From contig JAFDVY010000002.1 of assembly GCA_018268785.1 (NCBI GenBank), positions 62,001-126,000 of the forward strand: a stretch of DNA of 64,000 bases. Reading direction: 5' to 3'. The notes beneath the pieces are model-generated. The model ran no database searches, had not been told where the DNA came from, and saw only the letters and a list, made by a program, of their open reading frames with translations. Position 1 is the first letter of the stretch, and each line of letters opens with the position of its first letter. This DNA comes from Acidobacteriota bacterium. Its GTDB lineage: Bacteria; Acidobacteriota; Terriglobia; Acidiferrales; UBA7541. A program made the translations under genes and the position numbers. Below, in pieces: positions 1-9,158 of the stretch.

Positions 1-443
1 AGCGCGAGGATGCGGTGCCTGGGATTTGCAAAAGTGATTGGCGCATCCGCGGGGCGCGAATAGAGACGTGCGAGCTTTAGACAGCCCTCAATGGCTTCCG
101 CGCCGCTGTTAGAGAAGAAGACGCGATCCATGCCGGAGATTTCGGCGAGCTTTTTGGCGAGCGGGCCTTGAAATTCGTTGTGGAAGAGATTGGAAAGATG
201 GATTGCCCGGGCAGACTCGCGGCGAATCACTTTGACGATGTTGGGATGAGCGTGGCCGAGACCGTTGACGGCGATGCCACCGAGAAAATCGAGATAGCGC
301 TTGCCGTTGGAATCGAAAACATAGGTGCCGCGACCGCGAGTAAAGACGAGCGGCTGGCGTTTGTAAGTAGGGAGAAGAAATTTCTCCGCGTCGGCGAGGG
401 CAGCTGGCGTAACTTTTTTACGAATTTTGGCGGCGTGTTTCAT
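1..443 (-). CDS. argD: Acetylornithine aminotransferase, N-terminal part (cut by window edge)
   Basis: PLP-dependent class-III aminotransferase that converts N-acetylglutamate semialdehyde to N-acetylornithine in arginine synthesis. About 147 N-terminal residues are visible. The stretch FLGGIAVNGLGHAHP (about residues 54-68) and FSNSGAEAIEGCLKLAR (about 110-126) are the usual N-terminal landmarks of ArgD/ornithine aminotransferases; the PLP lysine lies outside the window. The ATG at 443 is four bases after the argB stop (TAA, 448-450), so it is the fourth gene of the argR-argC-argB-argD operon. The reading was made by translating the minus strand directly, since the gene is open at the window edge. 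Function is clear from family and operon; substrate could also include succinyldiaminopimelate, as in other ArgD proteins. Confidence 0.9.
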   Translation of the reverse strand, partial: MKHAAKIRKKVTPAALADAEKFLLPTYKRQPLVFTRGRGTYVFDSNGKRYLDFLGGIAVNGLGHAHPNIVKVIRRESARAIHLSNLFHNEFQGPLAKKLAEISGMDRVFFSNSGAEAIEGCLKLARLYSRPADAPITFANPRHRILA

Positions 444-447
444 TTGG

Positions 448-1281
448 TTATGCGGCGGAAAGCGCGGCAGGTTCGCGCAGAATTCGGGTGCCAGGGATGG
501 GGCTGAACGGAGCGGAATTCGATTCCGCAGCGCGCATTGCGGCGAGGAGAGCGCCGGGTTCAGTGCCGCCGACGATGTGGACTCCTTTGACGCCGCCTTC
601 GAGGGCGCGCTTTGCGGCTTCGAGTTTGAGAATCATGCCGCCGGAAACGGTGCGATTTTGCACGAGCGCTTCAATTTCCTGTTCCGCGATGGCGGAAATC
701 ACTTTTTCGCCGTCGAGGACACCAGCGACATCGGTGAGATAGATGAGCTGATCGGCGCCGAGATATTCGGCACAGGCGGCTGCCATGTGATCGGCGTTGA
801 TGTTGTAGAGCTCGTTGTCCGGTCCGATGCCGAGACAGGCGGCTACGGGGACAAAGTTGCTGCGCCAGAGCGATTCGATGAGAGACGTGTTTACTCCGGT
901 GAGGTAGCCGACGAAACCGAGACCGCCGGCAATTTCATTGTGAACGAGGGGTTCGGCGCGGAAGGCCTGGGCGTCAGCCGCGGAAATTCCGATGGCGGGT
1001 TGGCCCGCGGCGGAGATTGCGGCGGAAAGCTGTTTGTTCAACAGGCCGGCGAAAACCATTACGGCGACATCACGCGTTTCACGGTCGGTGACACGGAGCC
1101 CTTTGACGAATTTGCTTTCGATGCCGAGGCGGTTGAGGGTGGAAGTGAAACTACGGCCGCCCCCATGCACGACGAGGATTTCGTGACCTTGTTTCGCGAG
1201 GGAAGCGACCTGCGCGGAGAGTTCGCGCACGACGGAATCGCTTTCCAGTAAAGCACCAGCGAATTTGATGACAAGTTTCAT
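448..1281 (-). CDS. argB: Acetylglutamate kinase
   Basis: Amino-acid kinase that phosphorylates N-acetyl-L-glutamate, the second step of arginine synthesis. The protein (277 aa) starts MKLVIKFAGALLES and carries the HGGGRSF glycine loop near residue 40, the NADHMAA stretch that follows the substrate loop, and a SGGMILKLEAA segment near the C-terminus, all normal for ArgB. The reading frame is open for 30 codons upstream, but the ATG at 1281 overlaps the argC stop (ATGA), which fixes the start by translational coupling. Length is normal. The first motif reads KFAG rather than the common KYGG, a modest variation. Confidence 0.93.
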   Translation of the reverse strand: MKLVIKFAGALLESDSVVRELSAQVASLAKQGHEILVVHGGGRSFTSTLNRLGIESKFVKGLRVTDRETRDVAVMVFAGLLNKQLSAAISAAGQPAIGISAADAQAFRAEPLVHNEIAGGLGFVGYLTGVNTSLIESLWRSNFVPVAACLGIGPDNELYNINADHMAAACAEYLGADQLIYLTDVAGVLDGEKVISAIAEQEIEALVQNRTVSGGMILKLEAAKRALEGGVKGVHIVGGTEPGALLAAMRAAESNSAPFSPIPGTRILREPAALSAA

Positions 1282-2309
1282 TGCAGTCCTGTGTTCTCCT
1301 CGAGTTTCAGAAGATGGTTGAAATTTTGAACGGCCTGGCCCGCTGCACCTTTGCCGAGATTGTCGAGACAAGAGACGGCGATGAGCTTGCGACCGGTAGG
1401 ATCGAGCGCGAAGCCGATGTCGGCAAAATTGGTGTGAGCGACGTGCTGGATCTCGGGGAGCGTGTCAGCCTTCCAGATGCGAACCATGGGGCGGCCGGCA
1501 TAGGTCCTGCGATAAACGGCTTCGATGGCTTCCGGCGTTTGCGGCTCAGAGAACGTGGCGTAGATAGTGGAAAGGATACCGCGAGCAATGGGCAGCAGGT
1601 GCGTGGTGAAGGTAAGCTGCGATTCGGCGAGGCCAGTTTGTTCGACAATTTCCGGCGTGTGGCGGTGCGAAAAGAGATTGTAGGCTTTGAAGTTTTCATC
1701 GAGCTCGGAGAAATGGAGGTCGCGGCGAAGCTCTTTGCCTGCGCCGGTGGCTCCGGATTTGCAGTCGGCTACGACCGTGGAATTCGATTCCAGCAAACCC
1801 GCGTCGACGAGCGGACGAACAGCGAGGATGACGCAGGTGGCGTAGCAACCCGGGTTCGCGACGAGTTGCGCAGTTTTAAGTTCAGTGGAATAAAACTCCG
1901 GCAGACCGTAGACGGCGGAATCGAGCCATGCGGCGTGGGGCGCGGGGAGCTTGTACCAGGATTGAAAGACCGCGGCATCGCGGAAACGAAATGCGCCGCT
2001 TAGGTCAATGACTTTGACGCCCGCTTCGAGAAGCTGAGGAGCGAGTTCGGCCGAGGCCTCGTGAGGCGTGGCGAGAAAAGCAGTTTTCGCGCCTGAGGCG
2101 AGGATATTTTCGATCGAGAGCCGGCGCACGGGCGCGCCGTTCGTTCCGCGCAATTGCGGAAAGAGTTCGGAGAGGCAGTGGGCGCCTTGCGTGTCCCGCA
2201 TAAAGAAGGTTGCGGCGGAACCGGCGGGATGACGGAGCAAGAGTTTTGCCAACTCAAAGCCGGTGTAACCGGATACACCTACGACGGCGATGGGTTCAGG
2301 CGAGCTCAT
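1278..2309 (-). CDS. argC: N-acetyl-gamma-glutamyl-phosphate reductase
   Basis: NADPH-dependent reductase that turns N-acetylglutamyl phosphate into the semialdehyde. The 343-aa protein has an N-terminal Rossmann fold with GVSGYTG (about 11-17) and the catalytic cysteine in NPGCYAT (Cys155), followed by the SGATGAGKE stretch typical of type-1 ArgC. It overlaps argR upstream and argB downstream by four bases each (ATGA), which shows tight translational coupling. Nothing is missing or truncated. Confidence 0.95.
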   Translation of the reverse strand: MSSPEPIAVVGVSGYTGFELAKLLLRHPAGSAATFFMRDTQGAHCLSELFPQLRGTNGAPVRRLSIENILASGAKTAFLATPHEASAELAPQLLEAGVKVIDLSGAFRFRDAAVFQSWYKLPAPHAAWLDSAVYGLPEFYSTELKTAQLVANPGCYATCVILAVRPLVDAGLLESNSTVVADCKSGATGAGKELRRDLHFSELDENFKAYNLFSHRHTPEIVEQTGLAESQLTFTTHLLPIARGILSTIYATFSEPQTPEAIEAVYRRTYAGRPMVRIWKADTLPEIQHVAHTNFADIGFALDPTGRKLIAVSCLDNLGKGAAGQAVQNFNHLLKLEENTGLQ

Positions 2310-2755
2310 TTCAGCAGGGCTTCTATCTTTTGCTGGAGCGAGATGCGCGTTTTTTTATTTGAAGTGATGATGAGAACGGTGTCGTCTCCGGCGATGGTGC
2401 CGGCAATTTCCGGAAATTTCGAGGCGTCAACAGCGGCGGCGAGAGGCTGAGCGCCGCTGGGAGGCGTTTTCAGGACGAGCATGTTTTCCGCCGGGCGGAC
2501 GTCGAGCAGGAATTCACGGAGCGCGCGGGCAAGAGGCGGAAGCGAAGCGGATTCCTCCGAAATCGCAGCGGTCTGTTTGTAACCTTCCGTTGTCTTAACA
2601 AGTTTCAATTCGTGGAGGTCGCGCGAGAGCGTGGCCTGGGTGACACGGAGACGCTGCTGCGCGAGGCGGCGGCGCAGATCGTCCTGGCTGGCGATGCGTT
2701 CGCCGGAGACAAGCCGGAGGATCTGGCCGTGACGGAATGTTTTGCCTGCGCTCAT
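2306..2755 (-). CDS. argR: Arginine repressor ArgR
   Basis: Transcriptional repressor of arginine genes, normally a hexamer that binds ARG boxes when arginine is bound. The N-terminal winged helix (RLAQQRLRVTQATLSRDLHELK, about residues 30-50) and the C-terminal oligomerisation/arginine-binding domain with GTIAGDDT (about 122-129) are both present. An upstream ATG (2773) would add six residues, but it overlaps a TATAAT -10 hexamer, so the ATG at 2755 (149 aa) is preferred. It is the first gene of the operon and shares ATGA with argC, so the repressor probably regulates its own operon. Confidence 0.92.
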   Translation of the reverse strand: MSAGKTFRHGQILRLVSGERIASQDDLRRRLAQQRLRVTQATLSRDLHELKLVKTTEGYKQTAAISEESASLPPLARALREFLLDVRPAENMLVLKTPPSGAQPLAAAVDASKFPEIAGTIAGDDTVLIITSNKKTRISLQQKIEALLK

Positions 2756-2764
2756 GAAAGCAAG

Positions 2765-2794
2765 ATTATACATCTATCTGCATAAAAATACAGG
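2765..2794 (-). promoter_or_regulatory. argR promoter -10 and ARG-box-like operator
   Basis: Read on the minus strand, TGTATTTTTATGCA (2779-2792) resembles the ARG box core TGAATnnnnATTCA, with A/T-rich centre and inverted ends. Ten bases further on is a perfect TATAAT (2765-2770) in an extended TGTATAAT context. The predicted transcript start would fall two to four bases before the ATG at 2755, so the message would be leaderless or nearly so. No good -35 hexamer is visible. Inferred role: autoregulation of the arginine operon. Confidence 0.5.
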
Positions 2795-2964
2795 AAGTTT
2801 AAGGCGGCGTCAACCTACATTTTTATTTTTGAGCCGATGCGGGTACTGATTGGGTCAACGCCAGCATCCTGCGGCTGTCTCAGCCGGCGCGATGGGTATA
2901 TGATCACTGCGATTTTCGAGACAAAAAAGAAACCCCGACTTTATTTCAATGGAGCGAGACCGCG

Positions 2965-3627
2965 CTGAAACATTTCCATGTTGCCACGCTACTTTTCCTG
3001 GGCATCGCTCATACCACTCTTGCCCAAGACACTACGAATAGTCCCACGGCCAAGCTCTTTCTAGCTCGCACGGGCGAGAGTCTCGATTCTCCACACTTGG
3101 GGACCTATCACTTCCTCGAGTTGCTGCAATTCCGAGGCAACTGGATTTATCCCGACGTGGGCTACATCGATTTTGCTCATGGCAACTACCGCGAATTATT
3201 TGTAGGGGCGGGCCGCACGCTGCACAAGGGCAAGCGACTGACTTTGACGGAAGAACTCTATTTCGTCCAGGCAACAGGTCCAGCCGCCAAAAGTGCCAGA
3301 TATCTATGGCCCTGGACGCTGGTCCAGCTTCGGTTCACACGGAAATTCACCAGCGAGACTCTGTATTTTCCGTACTTGCCCCTGAACAATTCCGGTCATA
3401 TTCAGCACGTCCTCGAGCGGTCAAAGTTCGAATATGCCGTCACTGAATCCTGGCAAGTGGGCGTGGGATACGGCGGTTACAAATTCGCGGATTCGGAATG
3501 GCAGCACAAACCGTTTCTGACCACGACACTTTCCACGCGCGCAGGCGCGTTCGAACTCTGGCTGCAGAAACTGCCCGATGGAGCACAAATCCAGCTGCGG
3601 TACGCTCTGCTTCATAGCAGCCACTAG
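2965..3627 (+). CDS. Secreted outer-membrane beta-barrel-like protein, non-standard start
   Basis: Unknown protein with a signal peptide and amphipathic strand-rich body, ending in RYALLHSSH. The frame is open from a TGA at 2830, but has no ATG or GTG before the body. A CTG at 2965, preceded by GGAG at 2951-2954, gives an n-region KHFH, a hydrophobic core VATLLFLGIA and a cleavage-like LAQD, i.e. a complete signal peptide. A TTG at 3097 would leave the signal out. Alternating aromatic and polar residues (for example ELYFVQ, WTLVQLRFTRKF) suggest a small barrel. Function is not recognised. It stands alone, divergent from argR. Confidence is for a real gene; the start is uncertain. Confidence 0.6.
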   Translation: MKHFHVATLLFLGIAHTTLAQDTTNSPTAKLFLARTGESLDSPHLGTYHFLELLQFRGNWIYPDVGYIDFAHGNYRELFVGAGRTLHKGKRLTLTEELYFVQATGPAAKSARYLWPWTLVQLRFTRKFTSETLYFPYLPLNNSGHIQHVLERSKFEYAVTESWQVGVGYGGYKFADSEWQHKPFLTTTLSTRAGAFELWLQKLPDGAQIQLRYALLHSSH

Positions 3628-3852
3628 CCCGGTCGACGATTGACATGGTGGTGAGGGATTCCCTTCCTAGAACTTCCGCAAAATCCGTGGTCGGATGAAT
3701 TTTAGAGAATGCGGGCACGGCTTTCCTTGTGCCGAAAGAGGCAGCAGGAGTGTGCAAGATTCGCAACAAGGCGCATGAGGATGCTGGATTTTCGGGGGTG
3801 AGTGAGGTTAGCTAGGAGTGTTACGCTTGCGTTAAGAGCACGAGCACAAAGT

Positions 3853-4212
3853 ATGCCCACCGCCTGCCAAATCACGGGATGCAAGAGCACGACGCCTGCG
3901 GCACTCGCCGAACAACAACTTTGTGTGTTGCACTACACGCTCTCGATTGAAGGAAGCTGCGCAGAGATGCGTCGCGAAACGGCGATGGGAAATGCACCGC
4001 ACGAACGATTGAAAGAAATCATGACTTTTCTAACCGATAATGGCGAGCGGTTGGCGCGAGTGGCAACGAGCGGAATGCCTCTGACAGACGATTTGAAAGC
4101 GCGTATTTTGAGCACCTTCCTAACGCTGATGAATCTACGCGAAAACCTGGACCGAGCTTCGATGCGAAGTTCGGTTGGACGTGGCGGCGGGGCGTACCGC
4201 GGCGGCCTATAG
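3853..4212 (+). CDS. Small conserved-looking protein with N-terminal Cys cluster, function unknown
   Basis: I do not recognise this 119-aa protein. It starts MPTACQITGCKS at the ATG 3853; an upstream ATG at 3802 in the same frame adds a basic, low-complexity stretch that looks non-coding. Cysteines at about 5, 10, 24 and 34 could bind a metal. The rest is helical (ERLKEIMTFL, LKARILSTFLTLMNLRENLD) and ends in a Gly/Arg-rich tail. There is no signal peptide and no clear ribosome-binding site. Neighbours give no hint. Confidence 0.45.
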   Translation: MPTACQITGCKSTTPAALAEQQLCVLHYTLSIEGSCAEMRRETAMGNAPHERLKEIMTFLTDNGERLARVATSGMPLTDDLKARILSTFLTLMNLRENLDRASMRSSVGRGGGAYRGGL

Positions 4213-4259
4213 GTTCTTTTCCCTCCAGCAACTCTACTTCTGCCCTAACAAAAGCTGAT

Positions 4260-5303
<1,044 letters not shown>

Positions 5304-5412
5304 GGTACGAGCGGTCCTGTCCCGGAGAAGCGGCTTCGTATTTATGATAGCGCCAAAGGGCGAGAGAGAGGCAACGCCGCTGTGCTACGCTTCGTCTGAG
5401 CGAATTGAGCGG

Positions 5413-8400
5413 ATGAATGTGACTTGGGCGAAGTTATTCAGGGGATTGGCGCTTGCGGCGCTCCTCACGGGAGGCGCCGCACGGATTGGCATGGCGCAAG
5501 AGGCGGCCCCGGTCGTTGTGAGCATAAGGATCGTTCATAAAGATGGATCGCTATTGAAGGATGCGCCTGCCGGACTGCCGGTGGAGGCAGGAAAGCCGCT
5601 GGATCGAGGACAAGTGGCGGCCAGCCTGCGGATCCTCTATAAGACGGGCAACTACGCAAATCTTAAAGCGGTGACAACGCCCGCGGAAGGCGGTGTGCGC
5701 CTGGATTTTGTCGCGGAAGAAAATCTTTACTTCAATCAGGTGATTTTGCGAGGGCTAACAGAGCCGCCGAGCGAAGCTTCGGCTGCAGCGGCCATGCAGA
5801 TCCAGTTGGGAGACGTGTACCGCAGAGAAAAGTTGGATACGGCGATCGAGCGCTTGAAAGGGATCTTGCAAGATGAGGGCCTATATCAGGCGAAGGTCTC
5901 CACTGAGATTCAGGCGAACGAAGGCACGCATCAGGCAGATGTGATCGTGAATGTGACACCCGGGGCGCGAGCGCGAGTTTCCGCGGTACAACTAACGAAT
6001 AACACGGAATATCCCAACGAGCAGATCGCTTCCCGGCTGAAGATGAAGACGGGAACGGCGATTACGAATGCGCGCATACAGAAAGGAACGGCGAACATCC
6101 GTAAATTCCTGACGAAAAAGGGGCACTTGAGCGGAAGAGCGGCGGTGCGCCGCGGAGAGTATGACGCAGCAAAGAATACGGTGCCGCTGACGCTGGATGT
6201 GACAGAAGGGCCACGCGTGAAAGTGGAGGTAACGGGGACGAAGATTTCCGGAGGAGAGCTGAAACGGCTGCTGCCGATTTATCAGGAGGGGGCGGTTGAC
6301 GCGGACTTATTGGAAGAAGGGAAGAAGAATATTCGTGAGCGATTGGAGCGGCAGGGATATTTTGATGCAACAGTGGATTACACGACAGCGACGCGAGACG
6401 TCAAGGAAAAGGGAAATGGATGGCAGGGGACGGAAGAGCTGATCACATACATGGTGGGGCGCGGCGAACGGCACAAGCTGATAGGAATCGACATTACCGG
6501 CAACAAGTATTTTGACGAAGAGTTGTTGCGCAGCCGGCTTTCGGTGTACCAGGGGGCGCTGGGCTCGCGCGGGAAATTCAGCCGACGATTGCTGGAAGCG
6601 GATCGTGTATCGATGGAGGGGCTGTATAAGACAAACGGTTTTCTGGACGCAAAGGTGGAAGCGGACATCCAGGACAACTATCACGAAAAAGGCGGCGATT
6701 TGTATGTGAAGTTTGTGATCAACGAAGGGGTTCAGACCCGGGTGGCTTCGCTAAAGATCGAGGGAAACCGCGCATTCTCCGAGGATGAATTGCAGGGAGT
6801 GGTGGGATCGCTGCCGGGGCAGCCGTATTCGGAAGCGAGCGTGGGAAGCGACCGAGCGAACATTTTGGCGCTGTATTATAACGAGGGATATCCGGAAGCG
6901 ACGTTAAGGACAAGTTCCGAGGATATTGACGCGTCGAAGGACAACGCAGCGGCCCAAACAGCAGCCGAGAAACGCAAAGGCAAAAAGCCCGCGGAATTCA
7001 AAGAAGTAAAAGTGACGTATCGCATCGAAGAAGGGCCACAGACGCGAGTGCGAAAGGTCCTTGTGAGCGGATACAACCACACGCGGCCGGGAATAATCCG
7101 GCGCCAAATTCAGGTCAAAGAGAATGCGCCGCTTCGGCAGGGCGAAGTGGTGGATTCACAGCGCCGGCTTTATAACCTGGGGATTTTTAACCGTGCAACG
7201 ATCGCGCCGCAAAATCCGAATGGGTCGGATCCCGATAAGGACGTAGTAGCGCTGGTGGAAGAAGCGAAGCGGTACACGCTTGCGTATGGCGGAGGATTTG
7301 AAGTACAGAGGCTGGCAAGCTCGACGAATCCGACGGGAAGCGCGGTGGAAGCGGCACCGCGCGGTATTCTGGAAATTTCAAAACTGAATTTGACGGGGCG
7401 GGCCGATTCCCTTTCGCTGAAGCTGAGGGGAAGCACGCTGCAGGGACGAGCGTTATTGGGATATTCGTCGCCGAATACGTTTGCGAGCCCGAATTTCAGT
7501 TTTCAGGCTACTGCTTACGCGGAAAAGACGCGGGATATAAGTACCTTCAACGAAACGAGGTATGAAGGGTCGGTGCAGTTGACGCAGCAAGTTTCGCCGC
7601 GGACCACGCTATTGTACCGGTATAGCTTCCGTAAGATTCTGGTTTCAGATTTAAAGATTTTGCCCGAAGAGATTCCGCTGTTTCAGCAGCCGACACTGGT
7701 TTCGCAATTTGGAATTTCGTGGGTGCGGGACACGCGGGACAATCCGGCGGACGCATCGAAGGGAACATTAAACAGCGCGGACTTTGGAATTGCGGATACG
7801 GGATTGGGGTCGAGCGCAAGCTTCACCCGTTTTTTGTACCAGAACTCGTCGTACTATCCGATCAAGCGGCGCTTCAGTTTTGCGCGGTCCATTCGGATTG
7901 GTGTCCTGAATCCGTACCGGGATACGGTTTCCCTGACATTCCCGCCACCAACGGGAAGTAACTTGCCGCAAGTGATTCCGCTGCCAGAAAGATTTTTTGC
8001 AGGGGGCGGGACTTCGTTGCGAGGTTTCGCGTTGAATCAAGCAGGACCGCGGGATTCGAACTCGGGATTTCCCGTGGGAGGGCAGGCGATGCTGGTCCTC
8101 AACCAGGAATTCCGGTTTCCGATGCGGCTGCCGTATTTCGGAACGAGCCTGGGCGGAGCAATTTTTTACGATGGCGGAAATGTCTACAGCCGTGTGACCA
8201 GGATTTCGTTCCGATATTCGCTGCCAAAACCGACGTTTGACAATTCGGCGACACCGCAATGTCTGACGAATTGTTCCAATGAGTTGAATTATTTTTCGCA
8301 TACGGTGGGCTTGGGATTGCGTTACGCGACTCCGGTGGGACCAATTCGAGTGGATTTGGGCTACCAACTGAACCGGCCATTTTTTGTATTGCCGATTCCG

Positions 8401-8502
8401 TGTCCAAACGGCGCGACAAGCTGCACAACAGGTTCGCTGGGGTTTCAGGGCGGACAACTGCCTCGATTCCAGATTTCCTTTAATTTGGGGGCATCGTTCT
8501 GA
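5413..8502 (+). CDS. Omp85-family outer-membrane assembly protein (BamA/TamA-like)
   Basis: Inserts or moves proteins at the outer membrane. The 1029-aa protein from ATG 5413 has a signal peptide (hydrophobic LALAALLTGGAARIG, then MAQEAAP), several tandem POTRA repeats over roughly residues 30-560, and a C-terminal 16-strand-type barrel ending in Phe (NLGASF). An in-frame ATG at 5344 would add 23 non-signal residues and is rejected. A conserved barrel L6-like segment GGTSLRGF is visible. The stop overlaps the next start (TGATG). Being in an operon with a TamB-like gene suggests a TamA-type role, but the many POTRAs are more BamA-like. Paralogue type is left open. Confidence 0.88.
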   Translation: MNVTWAKLFRGLALAALLTGGAARIGMAQEAAPVVVSIRIVHKDGSLLKDAPAGLPVEAGKPLDRGQVAASLRILYKTGNYANLKAVTTPAEGGVRLDFVAEENLYFNQVILRGLTEPPSEASAAAAMQIQLGDVYRREKLDTAIERLKGILQDEGLYQAKVSTEIQANEGTHQADVIVNVTPGARARVSAVQLTNNTEYPNEQIASRLKMKTGTAITNARIQKGTANIRKFLTKKGHLSGRAAVRRGEYDAAKNTVPLTLDVTEGPRVKVEVTGTKISGGELKRLLPIYQEGAVDADLLEEGKKNIRERLERQGYFDATVDYTTATRDVKEKGNGWQGTEELITYMVGRGERHKLIGIDITGNKYFDEELLRSRLSVYQGALGSRGKFSRRLLEADRVSMEGLYKTNGFLDAKVEADIQDNYHEKGGDLYVKFVINEGVQTRVASLKIEGNRAFSEDELQGVVGSLPGQPYSEASVGSDRANILALYYNEGYPEATLRTSSEDIDASKDNAAAQTAAEKRKGKKPAEFKEVKVTYRIEEGPQTRVRKVLVSGYNHTRPGIIRRQIQVKENAPLRQGEVVDSQRRLYNLGIFNRATIAPQNPNGSDPDKDVVALVEEAKRYTLAYGGGFEVQRLASSTNPTGSAVEAAPRGILEISKLNLTGRADSLSLKLRGSTLQGRALLGYSSPNTFASPNFSFQATAYAEKTRDISTFNETRYEGSVQLTQQVSPRTTLLYRYSFRKILVSDLKILPEEIPLFQQPTLVSQFGISWVRDTRDNPADASKGTLNSADFGIADTGLGSSASFTRFLYQNSSYYPIKRRFSFARSIRIGVLNPYRDTVSLTFPPPTGSNLPQVIPLPERFFAGGGTSLRGFALNQAGPRDSNSGFPVGGQAMLVLNQEFRFPMRLPYFGTSLGGAIFYDGGNVYSRVTRISFRYSLPKPTFDNSATPQCLTNCSNELNYFSHTVGLGLRYATPVGPIRVDLGYQLNRPFFVLPIPCPNGATSCTTGSLGFQGGQLPRFQISFNLGASF

Positions 8503-9158
8503 TGCGATTGTTGCGGCAAATCGGAATGGTTGGGGTGGTTATTGCCGCTCACTGTGCGCAGGGGAATGTTTCTCAAGCGCAACAAGTAGTGGATCAAATC
8601 GTGGCGCGGGTAGAGGAAGACGTCATTTTGCAAAGCGACGTAGAGCAACTGGAGAGATTCCAAACTCTTGTAGAAGGCAAACCGGAGAGCCGGGAGAAAA
8701 TCCTGGACCGCCTGATCGATCAATGGATCGTGCGCAAGGAAGCGGAAGCATCAAGATTTCCGGCGGCGAGCGAGGCAGATGTGGAGCGAGGACTGCAGCG
8801 ATTGCGAAGGTCATTTGCGAAAAATGAAGATTTCGACGCGGCGAGAGAAAAAGCGGGGCTGACAGAGGGGGACGTAAAGCAGATCGTGACAGCGCAGGTG
8901 TTTTTGTCAAACTATTTGGACTCGCGATTCAGATCGATTGTGCAGGTGGATGACAAGGCGATTCGGGATTTCTACGACGATGCGCTGATTCCGCGAGCAA
9001 AAGCCCGGGGACAAGAGCCACCGTCATTTGACAACGCGCGAGACGTGATTCAAGAAGTGCTGATTCAGCGCGGCATCAACGAACAGGCAGACAAGTGGCT
9101 GACAGAAAGCCGGGCCCGGCTGCACGTTTCGAAGTTTCTGAATGAAAGCGACCGATGA
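8502..9158 (+). CDS. SurA-N-terminal-like periplasmic chaperone without PPIase domain
   Basis: Secreted protein (218 aa) with a signal peptide ending near NVSQAQ and then VVDQIVARVEEDVILQSDVEQL, which matches the N-terminal chaperone module of SurA/PpiD proteins. Helices typical of this module follow, but no parvulin domain is present; the protein ends right after a C-terminal helix corresponding to the one that completes the SurA core. It overlaps the Omp85 stop by one base and the TamB start by four bases. Likely role (inference): holding barrel proteins for the neighbouring Omp85 protein. Confidence 0.78.
   Translation: MRLLRQIGMVGVVIAAHCAQGNVSQAQQVVDQIVARVEEDVILQSDVEQLERFQTLVEGKPESREKILDRLIDQWIVRKEAEASRFPAASEADVERGLQRLRRSFAKNEDFDAAREKAGLTEGDVKQIVTAQVFLSNYLDSRFRSIVQVDDKAIRDFYDDALIPRAKARGQEPPSFDNARDVIQEVLIQRGINEQADKWLTESRARLHVSKFLNESDR

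Noticed and set aside
427-1251. Long plus-strand open frame of 274 codons
   Set aside because: It is the shadow of argB on the opposite strand; the protein has no recognisable domain and argB is complete.
1-2309. LysW-dependent lysine/arginine pathway using the LysW-like protein
   Set aside because: argB and argC here look like the acetylated-intermediate type, and the LysW-like gene is 20 kb away with its own promoter.
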